A stretch of DNA of 64,000 bases from Thiorhodovibrio winogradskyi. Lineage in GTDB: Bacteria > Pseudomonadota > Gammaproteobacteria > Chromatiales > Chromatiaceae. Positions 37,334 through 47,911 of this stretch are shown here, piece after piece; position 1 is the first letter of the stretch, and each line of letters starts with the position of its first letter. Position numbers and translations under genes: made by a program. The notes beneath the pieces were generated by a model that saw nothing but the letters and a program-made list of their open reading frames with translations, did no database searches and was not told where the DNA came from. The stretch spans positions 1,499,531 through 1,563,530 of the forward strand of contig NZ_CP121472.1 of NCBI RefSeq assembly GCF_036208045.1, given 5' to 3'.

Positions 37334-38191
37334 CTAACTGGCATCGGAAACACCATGCTGCTTCCCATCGTCTTCTGACTGGAGCCTGAGGATATCGCGG
37401 TATCCGTGCCAGGATGCATTGGCCATCCAAGGCATGAGCACAATGAACCCCAGGCCAAAGGTCAGCAGGCCAAGGCCGGTGAGCAGCGCCAGAAGCAGGG
37501 CCCACAGGGCCATGGTGGCCGCGTTCTCGCCCACCGCCCGCCAACTGGCGAAAGCCGCATTGAATGGATCGATCTTATGATCCACCATCAGCGGCAACGC
37601 CAGGGCGCTGGCGCGAAACACCAAGGCCGCGAGGAGCAGCGCCAAACCGCCGAAGATCAGCGCGAAAGGCCAACTCTCGGCGAACATCACCGGCAGCGGC
37701 CGCACCTGGTCATAGGTCGGCATCAGCTCATGAAACACACCGCCGAACAGCAGATTGGACAGCATGATCCAATTGATGAACACCAGCAGCAGAAACAGGC
37801 CAAATAAACCAAGCGATGAGGCATTGCGGGAGAGCAGCGCGAGCGCTGACAGTGGTGGTTTGGAGGCATCCTCGCCCAGGCCATCCACGCGTGGTCCATG
37901 CTCGCGTTGTTTGGCCAGCGCCAACAAGCTCAGCGCCAGCACCGGCGCGATGATCAAAAACCCACCAAAGGCGAAGGGCACCAGAAAAAACGGCTCGCTC
38001 GCGCCCAGCCAGCGTCCGACCGCGGCCACCAGCAGGCCAATCACCAGCCCGTGGAGCAGGCTGATAACCGGCGCGGCGCGTAGATCCTGCCAGCCGCGCT
38101 CGAGCCACTGGAAGGGCCGGCGCCAGGCCCTGTGGTGAATTTCAAATCTGCGCTGGGGCAGGTGAGCGGTGGAGAGAACATAGGTACTCAT
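37334..38191 (-). CDS. DUF2189-family membrane protein
   Basis: A 285-residue inner-membrane protein with about six helices. Family landmarks are the N-terminal PQRRFEIHHRAWRRPFQWLE, RGWQDLRAAPVISLLHGLV, and the C-terminal LMPWMANASWHGYRDIL. The function of the family is unknown. It lies next to the TrkH remnant and appears intact. A miniature relative with the same two ends is encoded at 51157. Confidence 0.88.
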   Translation of the reverse strand: MSTYVLSTAHLPQRRFEIHHRAWRRPFQWLERGWQDLRAAPVISLLHGLVIGLLVAAVGRWLGASEPFFLVPFAFGGFLIIAPVLALSLLALAKQREHGPRVDGLGEDASKPPLSALALLSRNASSLGLFGLFLLLVFINWIMLSNLLFGGVFHELMPTYDQVRPLPVMFAESWPFALIFGGLALLLAALVFRASALALPLMVDHKIDPFNAAFASWRAVGENAATMALWALLLALLTGLGLLTFGLGFIVLMPWMANASWHGYRDILRLQSEDDGKQHGVSDAS

Positions 38192-38769
38192 CAGCGACCT
38201 CCCGATGGTGGATGTTGCGCGGCGAAAGCCGCGGGCCCTGAGTGCATTTCTTGCGCCTTATCCTGCCTGGAACCTCGTTCTGGTGGGATGGAAGGCAATC
38301 GCACTCGCTGCGGAATGGATCAGGGATAGAGGCAAGGAAAGCAGAAGCCGTGCCAGTACCCATCAGGACTCAAACCGCGCAACGCGACACCCTGAGGGTG
38401 GGGCATATCCACCATCACTGGTTCAATGCACCCGCCGCCGCTGCCGAAGGTGTGTCCAATCGGCCTTCCCAATTGGCCTTGATGGTGCTTCGACTGCTGA
38501 CTCGGGCCGCTGGAGCGGCCGCTCTGCATTCCCACGCTGGAACCTGTGAGTGATGAGAACGTGTGAGTGATGAGTGAGTGGCATCAGCCGGGTGGCACGA
38601 TTGCTGAGTTTCCAGCGTTTAGTGCCATGCCTGACGGGTGTCTTCACCCCCAAGCGCCTTCCTTGCCTGATCTGATCGTCGGATCTCATCCTCATGGGCG
38701 TTCGAGAAAGGGCACGGCGATTGCAGCTTGGGGAGTCCGATTGTTCCAGAAAGAATGAGGAGACGACAC
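38192..38769. other. Intergenic region without supported genes
   Basis: This 578-bp stretch separates the leftward DUF2189 gene from the rightward DsrC-like gene. Several short frames exist, but none has a ribosome-binding site or protein-like sequence. TTCCCACGCTGGAA at about 38528 and repeated GTGAGTGATGAG units near 38547-38573 are the only repeated features seen. Confidence 0.4.
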
Positions 38770-39135
38770 ATGACAGATGCGCGAAAGGTCATTGACAACC
38801 CTGACACCTCAAGCTCGCGTCGCGCCGACCGCGAGATTGAACTCGAAGACTGGACCCCCGCCGAGGGCCAGCGCATCGCCGAGTCGCTCGGCATCGCGCT
38901 AAGCGACGACCATTGGCAGGTGGTGGCGAGCTTGCGCGCCCATTATCTCGAACAAGGCATGCCGGCAAACGGGAGGGATTTGTCCGACCACCTCGACGCC
39001 GAATTCGCCGATCAGGGCGGGCGGCGGTATCTGCGCCGCCTGTTCCCACAGGGACCGGTGTTGCAGGGGCTAACAATCGCCGGCCTGCCGATTCCGCCCT
39101 ATACGCAGGACGAGGGTTTCGGTGTCGCCCGCTGA
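38770..39135 (+). CDS. DsrC/TusE-family protein lacking both catalytic cysteines
   Basis: A 121-residue protein. Family features include EDWTPAEGQRIAESLGIALS, DDHWQVVASLRAHYLEQGMP and RRYLRRLFPQGPVLQGLTIA followed by GLPIPPY. In DsrC the C-terminal arm carries two redox-active cysteines (near CPxG and in the last residues). Here the first position is Phe-Pro-Gln-Gly and the tail ends TQDEGFGVAR with no cysteine at all. It therefore cannot carry a persulfide or trisulfide and belongs to the cysteine-less regulatory-type homologues reported in sulfur oxidisers. GAGGAG precedes the ATG. No dsrAB or tus genes are near. Confidence 0.85.
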   Translation: MTDARKVIDNPDTSSSRRADREIELEDWTPAEGQRIAESLGIALSDDHWQVVASLRAHYLEQGMPANGRDLSDHLDAEFADQGGRRYLRRLFPQGPVLQGLTIAGLPIPPYTQDEGFGVAR

Positions 39136-39279
39136 GATCATCGGCACCGGCGGTTGGGGCATTTGCCCCAGCCGCCGGTGCAATTGGTCCAGCCAAAAGG
39201 AGGCCCGCGCTGTTTTCAAACAGTTGTTTTGCTGAACTGTCGTGCTGGTGCCAAAGGCGCACTGGCTCAGCGTCAGGCT

Positions 39280-40278
39280 TCAGGGCTGGCGCTGCGGCGG
39301 CGCCATGAATTCCGGTCCCACGGGATCCTGAATCCGGGTTGCCAGAATGCGCTCGATCTCGGCCAGATCGTCCTCGCCGAGCGTCCAGCCGAAGACCTCG
39401 TCGATGGCGGACAGTTGTCCGGGATGACGCGCGCCCCAGAGGGCGATGTTGTGGTCGTATTGCTGCAACAGCCAGCGCAGCGCCAGCCCGAGAACCGAAT
39501 GGCCACCGCCTTCGCTCGCCAGGGTCTTGAGATCTTCGACGGCGGCGAGGTATTGCCCAAAACGCGGTTGTTGGAACTTTGGGTCGGACAGGCGCAAGTC
39601 ATCGCCCTCGAACGCGGTGTCGGGCCGCATGCGCCCGGACAGCAGGCCGCGGCAGATGGCGCCATAGCAAAGCGCCGCGACACTATGCTCGCGTGCCCAG
39701 GGCAGCAGATCGGCCTCGATTTGACGCTCGAATAGATTGTAGGGCGGCTGCACACTATGCAGGGGCGCCACGGCGAGGAATTCCTCGCATTGGGCCGGGG
39801 TGAAGTTGCTGACGCCGATTGCGCGGATCTTACCCGCTTCGAGCAGCGCGCGCATGGCCTCGGCGGTCTCGGCGATCGGCGTTTGCGGGTCTGGCCAGTG
39901 CACCTGATACAGATCGATATAATCAGTGCCCAGGCGGCGCAGGGACTCATCGACTTCGCGTTCAATGCGCGCGTGACTGGCGTTGCGCCAGACGCTCGAC
40001 TGATCCTTGTCCCACTCCAGGGCAGTCTTGGTGGCGATGATCAACTCGTCGCGGCGGCCATGTGCGGCGATGGCCTTGCCGACCAGTTCCTCGCTGCGCC
40101 CGAAGCCATAGACGGGCGCGGTGTCGATCAGATTGATGCCCTGCTCGGTCGCGCGCAGGATGGTTTGAACGGAGGTGTCCGCATCCGTCCCGCCCCACAT
40201 CCAGCCGCCGATGGCCCAGGTGCCAAGGCCGATTCTGGAGACGTTCAGTGGGGTGTCGGCGAGTGTGATGAATTCCAT
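39280..40278 (-). CDS. Aldo/keto reductase
   Basis: A 332-residue NADPH-dependent TIM-barrel oxidoreductase. Visible features are SRIGLGTWAIGGWMWGG, INLIDTAPVYGFGRSEELVG (catalytic Asp and Tyr), IATKTALEWD (Lys), YIDLYQVHWPDP (His) and IRAIGVSNFTPAQ. The family reduces small aldehydes and ketones; the substrate is unknown. The start at 40278 was chosen over 40428 because GAGG stands before it and homology begins there. It appears monocistronic. Confidence 0.93.
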   Translation of the reverse strand: MEFITLADTPLNVSRIGLGTWAIGGWMWGGTDADTSVQTILRATEQGINLIDTAPVYGFGRSEELVGKAIAAHGRRDELIIATKTALEWDKDQSSVWRNASHARIEREVDESLRRLGTDYIDLYQVHWPDPQTPIAETAEAMRALLEAGKIRAIGVSNFTPAQCEEFLAVAPLHSVQPPYNLFERQIEADLLPWAREHSVAALCYGAICRGLLSGRMRPDTAFEGDDLRLSDPKFQQPRFGQYLAAVEDLKTLASEGGGHSVLGLALRWLLQQYDHNIALWGARHPGQLSAIDEVFGWTLGEDDLAEIERILATRIQDPVGPEFMAPPQRQP

Positions 40279-40342
40279 GGGAACCTCGTGAAGTGGAGGA
40301 GGGGGGATTAGCCGCCGCGGCGGTGGCGGCTGCTTGATCGAC

Positions 40343-40459
40343 TCAGCTCGCGGGTTCAGGCATGTCATCAAGGCACTCACGGTGCAGTCTTCCGGCTTCG
40401 CGCAATTCCAGTGCCTTGAGGGAGTCAACGCTTGGGTGTTGAGCGTCTTGAGTCGACAT
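40343..40459 (-). CDS. Very small hypothetical protein
   Basis: A 38-codon frame, MSTQDAQHPSVDSLKALELR to DDMPEPAS, begins at an ATG with AGGAAAG five bases upstream. It is polar and soluble. The ribosome-binding site and its place on the same strand between the BON gene and the aldo/keto reductase are the only support. No family was recognised. Confidence 0.4.
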   Translation of the reverse strand: MSTQDAQHPSVDSLKALELREAGRLHRECLDDMPEPAS

Positions 40460-40484
40460 GGTCTTTCCTGATTGAGGCCTCATT

Positions 40485-40832
40485 CTAACTTTGGGTCTTA
40501 ACCAACAGCCGGTTATCCACCCTGTTGACGCCAATCAGATGGCTGGCGATGCTGCCGGCCTGCTCGCGTTGGGCCTCGGTGTCCACCTGGCCTTTGAGGA
40601 TGGCAGCGCCATCGCGCACCTCGGCGTCAATGTCGAGGGACAGCATGCGGGTGTCGAAGCGCAGACTGTTGCGCAAGCGCTGGGCAATGCCGGCATCGGT
40701 TTTGTCGAGCGTCAAGTGTGACTGGTCAGTCGGCGCCGATGCGTCGGCTTCAGGCTTGACCTCGATGGCGTTCTTCACCGAGCGCACCCCGGCGGCGCGG
40801 GGGGGTGACTTGTCTTGCTTCTTGATGGCCAA
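40485..40832 (-). CDS. BON-domain protein, probably 5'-truncated
   Basis: The frame encodes one BON domain, from IAQRLRNSLRFDTRMLSLDI to HLIGVNRVDNRLLVKTQS, preceded by AAGVRSVKNAIEVKPEAD. That preceding part looks like the last strand of an earlier BON repeat. An OsmY-like protein normally has the whole first repeat and a signal peptide, both missing here. The only start is TTG 40832. The gene is probably the 3' end of a longer periplasmic protein. Upstream, the short phrase TGACCCTTG is duplicated. Confidence 0.55.
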   Translation of the reverse strand: MAIKKQDKSPPRAAGVRSVKNAIEVKPEADASAPTDQSHLTLDKTDAGIAQRLRNSLRFDTRMLSLDIDAEVRDGAAILKGQVDTEAQREQAGSIASHLIGVNRVDNRLLVKTQS

Positions 40833-41312
40833 GGGTCAGATGGTCAAGGGTCAGCCCTTCGGCTTGGTGTCAATGCCCCAGTCACTGGGGCAGAACACCC
40901 GCTGGAAGTGGTGCGCCACGACGCCGTCGGCCGTCCCTATAGTCCCGATCATCCGCGAGCCTTCGAGTTCGATCAACGCGCTGCTTGGTAGCCGCCGTCG
41001 TCCACGATTTTTTTGCTACAGACAGCAAACTGAAGCCATTCATCTTGAGCCTGTTCACTGCGGCCCAAGATCGCTAGAAACCGCATAACCAAGCGCATTG
41101 CGTGCCCCTCTCGATGGTCGATCAGCTGCATTTACGGCGTTGACCTCCCAGCTCACGACCGATAATCTAATCCCGGCGCCGTATGTTAGATCCTCGGATT
41201 GGCTTGGGTATCCCCAGAATGCGGACTTCGTGCCTCTCGGCAAGGGGATACATGCAGCCTGCCGAAGCATGGATCCCATCAGCTAGCCCAATCTCAACGC
41301 AGTCTCAGCCCC
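40833..41312. other. Gene-poor region with remnant coding sequence
   Basis: A leftward frame ending at 40851 reads SALIELEGSRMIGTIGTADG then VVAHHFQRVFCPSDWGIDTK. It is protein-like but lacks a start and was not assigned to a family. The remainder, up to the hsdM start, contains no supported feature. Confidence 0.35.
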
Positions 41313-44040
41313 ATGCCCAAGCTCTCCCTTGCGAAGCTCGAACGCCACCTGCTCTCCGCCGCCGACCGGCTGCGCCAGGAGGGGTTGGATGCCGCCACCT
41401 ACAAGGACTACATCTTCGGCATGCTGTTTTTGAAGCGCTGCTCGGATCAATACGACGCCGAGCGCGAGCGCATCGTCAACCGCAAGATAGCGCAAGGGAT
41501 CGTTCAGGACGTCGCCGAGCAGCGCTATGGTGAGAATCCGGATTTCTACGACAGCTTCTTCGTACCGGAACGGGCGCGCTGGTCCTACCTGCAATCCAAG
41601 CTCAACGACGCTAGCAAGCCCTTTGGCAGCCGGCTCGACGAGGCGCTCGCGGCGCTCACCGAGAGCAATGACTCCCTGACCCATGTGCTCGACCACATCC
41701 AGTTCCAGCGCATGCAGGGCAACAAGCGCGTGGTGAGCGACGATGCCTGCGCCGATCTGGTGCGCCACTTCAGCCAGCACCGGCTGCGCAACGAAGACTT
41801 CCAGTTCTCGGACCTGCTCGGCAGCGCCTATGAATACCTGATCAACATGTTCGCCGAGTCTGCCGGCAAGAAGGGCGGGGACTTCTACACTCCGCGCGAT
41901 CTGATCCGGCTCATGGTGCGCATCCTCAAGCCCGCGGCCGGCATGCGCGTCTATGATCCCACCTGCGGCTCCGGCGGTATGTTGATCATCAGTCGCGAAT
42001 ACGTCGAGCAATCCGGCGGTGATCCACGCGATCTGGTGCTCGCGGGCCAGGTCAACGATGCCTGCGCCTGGTCCATCTGCAAGCTCAACATGCTGCTGCA
42101 CGGCGTCGAGGGCGCCGACATCCAGCTCGAGGACACCCTGCTGCATCCCCGGCACCGTGAGGCTGGCGAGTTGGAACGCTTCGACCGCGTCATCGCCAAT
42201 CCGCCCTTCAGCCAGAACTACAGCCGCACCAACATGGGTACCCCGAGCGCTTCCGCTGGGGCTGGTGTCCGACCACCGGCAAGAAGGCCGACCTGATGTT
42301 CGCCCAGCACATGCTCGCGGTCTGCCGGCCGGTGGCATGGTCGCCACGGTGATGCCTCATGGCGTGCTGTTCCGCGCCGGCGCCGAACGCGAGATCCGCC
42401 AGAAGCTGCTGCAACAGGATCTAATCGAGGCCGTTATCGGCCTGCCGGCAAATCTGTTCTACGGTGCCGCGATCCCGGCCTGCATCCTGGTGATGCGCCC
42501 GAATCTGAGCGGCCAGCCGGAGAATCCCAACAAGCCCGAGGCACGTCGCGGCCGGGTGCTGTTCATCAACGCCGATGCCGAGTACCACGCCGGCCGCGCG
42601 CAGAATGCGCTCAGGCCCGAGGACATCGAGAAGATCGTCACCACCTACAAACGCTTCGAGGACCTGCCCGCCTACGCCCGCGTCGTGTCGATCACCGAGA
42701 TCGGCGACCCGACCAACGACAGGAACCTGAACATCCGCCGCTATGTCGACAACGCCCCACCGCCCGAGCCGCAGGATGTGCGCGCACACCTGCACGGCGG
42801 CGTGCCCGCGGCGGAGATCGATGCCCAGCGTGCTCTGTTCGACGCGATTGGGCTGGACCCGAGCAAGCTCTTTGTCTGCCGCGATGAGCGGCATCCCGCG
42901 GCCAAGACAGCCGACAGCGGCCGCATCCAGCCAGCCAGCGAAACCGCCGAGTCCATCACGGCGGCCAAACAACTGGAGCTTGGGCTTGGGCTTGGGCTTG
43001 GCCAGGGCGCCTATCGGGACTTCGCCCCGACCCTGACCGAACGCGCGGCCATCCGACCGCTGATCGAGCAAGACCCCGGCGTTCAGGCCCGCCTCCAGAC
43101 CGTCCAGGAACAGCTCGCCAACTGGTGGCGCGAGCATGCCCCCAAGCTCAGTGCGTTGAGCGAGCGCGGCAATCTCAATGCCGTTCGCGCCGAGATGCTG
43201 GCCAGCTTCGCCGATGCCCTCGCCCCGCTCGCGGTGTTGGACTATTTCAAGCTCGCTGGCGTGATCGCCGCCTGGTGGACCGATAGCCTCGCCGATCTCA
43301 AGATCCTGACGGAGCGTGGCTTTGCCGGCGTCATCGACGGCTGGATCGACGCCATCGCCGATGCCCTGGACGATGAGGATAACACCGGCCCCGCGTTCGA
43401 TCCTTTCGGCCATAAGCTGGTGCTGGCGACCATGGGCGACTACCTGGAGCGGATCGCCGAGACCCGCGCCGAGGTCGCGCGCCTGAAGGCCGACAAGGCC
43501 GCCTTCGAGGCCGACAACGCGCCAGAGGAACTGGACGAGGAGGAGCTGAGCAACTGGAATCAGGCCAAGGATCTGGAGCGCCAGGCCAAGGAGCTACGCG
43601 CCGAGCATCGCGAACCGGTGAAGGCGATTGGCAAGCTGGCAACCCAGATCGGACGGTTGAAGGCGCAGCTTCAGCAGCCTGTCCCCGACAATGCCCGCGC
43701 CCGCCCGGCGGCACGCAAGCGCGAAGAACAGCTCCGGGACGCCGAGGCGCGGCACGGGGCGCTCGAAACGCAACTCCCGCCGGTCTATGCCGAGCTGAAG
43801 CGGATCAATGAGGCACTGGAGCCTTACCAGGCAATCCTCGACGATCTTGCCAACGCCCGGAAACGTTACCGCGCCCTGCTCGCCGATTTCTTGGAGGAGC
43901 TCAAGTCACGCTGCGGAGTGATGAGCGAGGACGACAAGGATGAGTTGGTGTTGATGCTGTTTGCGCAAGACCTGCAAGCAGGGTTGGATGCGGCGTTGGG
44001 GGAGCGGTGCTCGGCTGTCATTGGATTTGTGGAACGTGAA
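41313..44040 (+). pseudogene. hsdM: Type I restriction methyltransferase subunit HsdM with two frameshifts
   Basis: The N-terminal frame gives LAKLERHLLSAADRLRQEGL, DATTYKDYIFGMLFLKRCSD-like wording, and DPTCGSGGMLIISREYVEQS followed by the catalytic IANPPF. After NYSRTNMG the frame is lost at about 42238; YPERFRWGWCPTTGKKADLM continues in another frame until about 42331, where a second one-base loss occurs. GGMVATVMPHGVLFRAGAER then carries on in the third frame to the C-terminal coiled-coil region (ERQAKELRAEHREPV) and ALVLELF-type end, LVLMLFAQDLQAGLDAALGE. A full N6-adenine methyltransferase cannot be made. The 3' end runs in frame into HsdS sequence. Confidence 0.85.
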
Positions 44041-44590
44041 TTCATGGAGGCGTCCGCAAGTCTGGCCGAGATTGATCGTTTTGGGATTCGCGTAGGCGAC
44101 GTTATGCTGACCAAGGACTCGGAAACTCCATACGATATTGGGGTTCCTGCCATCGCGGATTACACAGCGCCGGATCTTGTATGCGGATATCATCTGGGCT
44201 TGATACGACCAGATCTTGATCGCGTTGATCCACCCTTCCTCTGCAAACAGCTTGGGAATCACCGCATTGCACGTTACTTCGCAGAGCACGCAAATGGATT
44301 GACGCGCTATGGTCTGCCTCACGCCGCTGTCAGCGCAACACCGATCTGGTTGCCGCAGATTCAGGAGCAGCGGGTCATCGGACAGCATCTCCGCTTGGTC
44401 GACGAAGCCATCACGCGCACCGAGGCGGTTATTGCCAAGCTCAAGCAACTCCGCACCGGTCTACTCAAAAACTTTCTGACTTGCGGCATCGACGAGAACG
44501 GCGAGCTGCGTGATCCAAACTCAAGTCCGAAAGACTTCCAGGAATCTAATTCAGGCAGGGTTCCAACTAGCTGGAATGTGAAGACACTCG
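44041..44590 (+). pseudogene. hsdS: HsdS specificity subunit remnant fused to hsdM
   Basis: In the hsdM frame, FMEASASLAEIDRFGIRVGD, VMLTKDSETPYDIGVPAIAD and NGLTRYGLPHAAVSATPIWL are the later part of a first target-recognition domain. LPQIQEQRVIGQHLRLVDEA and KLKQLRTGLLKNFLTCGIDE form the central conserved helix. The second recognition domain begins at GRVPTSWNVKTLGD and then stops. The first 70 or so residues and most of the second domain are missing. The right join enters DarG sequence in another frame. Confidence 0.8.
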
Positions 44591-45478
44591 GTGACGCTCA
44601 TCGAGGACATCGACTCCGGATTGACGGCCCTTGTGTCCGAGGTACAACGGCTGGGCATCCGCTCCATCGCTGTGCCACCGCTTGGCTGTGGTCTTGGCGG
44701 GCTCGACTGGGGCGTGGTGCGGCCGATGATCGAGGCGACATTCGCGCGGTTGCCCGACGTGCGGGTGCTGTTGTTCGAGCCGAGCGGGGCGCCGCAGGCG
44801 AAATCCATGCCCGTGGGCACCAAGCGGCCGAATATGACCCAAGCTAGGGCCCTGTTCATCCGGTTGATGGACGCCTACGCCGCTCTCGACTACAGCCGCA
44901 CGCTGCTGGAGGTTCAGAAGTTGGCCTACTTCCTTCAGGCCGCCGGTGAGCCGCTGCGGCTGCGCTACGAGGCGGGACATTACGGCCCCTATGCGGCGAA
45001 CCTAAACAAGGTGCTAGAGGTCATGGAGGGCCACTTCATCCGCGGCTATGGCAACAGCCAGAAGCCGGATGCCGAGATCGAGCTGCTGCCCGGCGCCGTT
45101 GAGGCGGCGACAGCCTTTCTTGCCGATAAGCCGGAATCTCGGCAACGCCTAGAGCAGGTCGTGGACCTAATCGAAGGCTTCGAGACGCCCTATGGCATGG
45201 AATTGCTCGCCACCGTGCACTGGGTCGCGCACCATCCGAGCGGAGGCGCCGGAGCGCCCGCGGCGAGCATCGATGATGCCGGCGAGCGGGTGCGGACCTG
45301 GAACCACCGCCAGGCTCGCCTGTTCAAGCCTGAGCACGTTACAGCCGCTTGGAAGCAGCTGGACAATGCGGGATGGCTAACTACCCGGTCGCAAAGGTTT
45401 AGCACAATCGTTAACACAAGTAAAAACCTGGAAAAAATGGCGTCTCGTCATAAAAACAAGGGCTTAACCGAAAGATGA
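44591..45478 (+). pseudogene. N-terminally truncated DarG-like macro-domain antitoxin
   Basis: The frame gives EVQRLGIRSIAVPPLGCGLG and GLDWGVVRPMIEATFARLPD, the last third of a DarG macro domain. MTQARALFIRLMDAYAALDY, LLEVQKLAYFLQAAGEPLRL and RYEAGHYGPYAANLNKVLEV form the C-terminal DarT-neutralising domain. The first 90-100 residues, which contain the ADP-ribose binding loop, are absent. So is any DarT gene. The only start is a GTG that lies on the deletion joint. The product may fold as a C-terminal domain but should lack glycohydrolase activity. Confidence 0.8.
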
Positions 45479-45583
45479 TGCCGATTTAGCACAAGTGCGG
45501 CCTGGTGGTTAACGCACTTTCCCAAGCCAGGCCGCCGCGCTTGGTCTGGGTATGAGGCAACCCGAAACAAGGAGCGCCGCTAA

Positions 45584-47895
45584 ATGAGCAAGATCGAATG
45601 GGAAGGGACTTGGTGGAGCGCCCCTTTTGCCAGCAGCTCCAAGCCATGGGCTGGGACTGGATCAAGGCGGACCCCGACCTGCCCGAGTCCAGCCAGCGAA
45701 CCAGCTCACGAGAGGTCTTGCTCAGGGGCCGCCTGGTCGCGGCCCTGCGCACGATCAATCGGCGCGACGGTCAGCCCTGGCTCGACGATGCGCGCATCGA
45801 GAAGATGATCCGCGACCTGGAGCAGGTAGCGGGGCATCGGCCGATGGAGGTCAACCAGGCGATCACCGAGCTGTTGTTAAAAGGCACGGTGGTCGAGGGG
45901 CTGCCGGACTGGGATCAGGGCCGGCCGCAACCGGTGCGCTACATCGACTTCGAGCACTGGGACCAGAACGACTTCCTGGTCATCAATCAGTTCAAGGTTG
46001 ATCTGACCAGCGGACAGGGCCATGTGCTGCCGGATGCGGTGCTCTTCGTCAACGGGCTGCCATTGGTGGTGGCGGAGTTCAAGAGCCCGGCCATCGAGAG
46101 CCCCATGGCCGCGGCGATCAACCAATTGCTGCGCTACTCCAATCAACGCCGCGAGGTCTGGCCGACACTCTTCAAAGAGCACGAGGGCGTCGAGCGCCTG
46201 TTTCGCACCAATCAGTTGTTGATCGCCAGCGATTTCTTCGAGGCCCGCGCCGGCACCCTTGGCGCGCCGCCGGAGGCCTATCTGGAATGGAGCGAGACCA
46301 GCCCGGTCGCGCCCGCGCAGGTGCTGGCCGAGATCCAGCAGGCGCGGGACGACGCCGAGACCGACGAAGGCAACAAAGCGACTGGGGCGGTGGAGACCAG
46401 CAAGGAACCCGCATCCACCCATGCAACAGGCGCGACGCTCGCCCCGGTTGCCGCCGAGCAGCTCGCGGCGCTCGGCCCCGAGCAAGCCGGGCGCGCCGGC
46501 ACGCCGCTGTTCTTCCGCGACGAGGATCAGCGGCCAGCGGCATCGCAAGATGCCGCGACGGCGCTGTCGAGCCAACAACGGCTGGTGGCGGGCATGCTGC
46601 GCCCCGCGCATCTGCTCGACCTGATGCGCAATTTCACCGTCTTCGAGCAGGTCGATGGCCGCACGCGCAAGATCATCGCCCGCTATCAACAGTTTCGCGC
46701 GGTGCACAAGATCATTCGCCGCTTGTTGGACGATGGCGCGGCGGGATGGAACGACCAAGCCATCCGCGGCGGCATCGTTTGGCACACACAAGGCTCCGGC
46801 AAGAGCCTGACCATGGTGTTTCTGGTGCGCAAGCTGCGCATGACGCCGGGCTTGCAACAGTACAAGGTGGTCGTGGTCACCGATCGCACCGACCTTGAAG
46901 GTCAGCTCAAGGCGACGGCGCGGCTGTCCGGCGAGACAGTGCGCCCCAATCAGCAGGATCTGGAGCGCCGGCTGACGCCAACCGCGCTGACGCAAGCCAT
47001 CCTCCGCGAGCCGACGCCGGATATCGTCTTTGCCATGCTGCAAAAGTATCAGGAGCGTCGCGTGGATGACGCCGATCGGGTCGCCATGACCATTCGGCGC
47101 AAGGAGAAGAAACCCGGTCGCGAGCAGCCGGTGGTCGAGAAGGAGATCAGGCTCACGCAAGACGTCAGCGAAGAACGCTTTCCCCTGCTGAACGAATCCC
47201 GCGACATCCTGGTGCTGGTCGATGAGGCGCATCGCGGCCACTCGCTGAGCTTGCATCGCAATCTGCGCCAAGCGTTGCCGAACGCGGCGATGATCGGCTT
47301 CACCGGGACGCCGATCCTGGCCAAGCACAAGAAGCGCACGGCGGAGATCTTCGGCGACTTCATCGACTGCTATGTGCTCAAGGACGCCGAGCTGGATGGC
47401 GCCACGGTGCCGATCCGCTACGAGGGCCGCACCGCCGACGGATTCGTCAAGGACGCGACGACCCTGGACGATCTGTTCCTCGACATGTTCAAGGACTACG
47501 AGCCCGAGGAGCTGGCCGTCATCAAGGCCCGCTATGGCACCGACAGCGTTGTGCTGGAGGCGCCGCTGCTGATCGCACAGAAGGCGCGAGACATGATGCG
47601 GCACTTTGCCAAGGTGATCCTGCCCGAGGGCTAAAAGGCGCAGGTGGTCGCCGCCAGCCGGCCCTTCGTGCGCCTGATGCTCGAGCTCTGCTTCCCAAAC
47701 GTCGATGCCGATGACAGCCAGCGCCATGCCCTCATTGCGGCAACACTCGACTTGGTCGAACGCATCGGGCGCGAGATTCGCCTGGTCGGCTGCTGGCGCA
47801 ATCCCGATGCCCGCGAGCGGCTGACCAAAGGTCTGGTGCGCGCCATCGATGAAACCGGGCATGACACGCTCGGCCTTGCCTATGCGCCGCCCTGA
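45584..47895 (+). pseudogene. hsdR: Type I restriction endonuclease HsdR, frameshifted and internally deleted
   Basis: AAGGAG precedes ATG 45584, which reads MSKIEWE before a shift near 45604; the main frame, starting at ATG 45598, gives DLVERPFCQQLQAMGWDWIK. The nuclease part has VVAEFKSPAIESPM. The motor has WHTQGSGKSLTMVF, VVTDRTDLEGQLK, LVDEAHRGHS and GFTGTPI. At 47632-47634 TAA interrupts LPEG-KAQVVAASR where Phe is usual. After it the frame jumps to a C-terminal segment, GREIRLVGCWRNPDARERLT, so a block of a few hundred residues is missing. A 678-residue product could be made but would lack the helicase C-terminal lobe. Confidence 0.82.
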
Positions 47896-47911
47896 TGGTC
47901 GGGCCGGATGG

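Noticed and set aside
42230-42340. Programmed ribosomal frameshifting in hsdM
   Set aside because: Two separate shifts would be needed in an enzyme family not known to use them, and no slippery heptamer with a downstream structure was seen. Decay or sequencing error is simpler.
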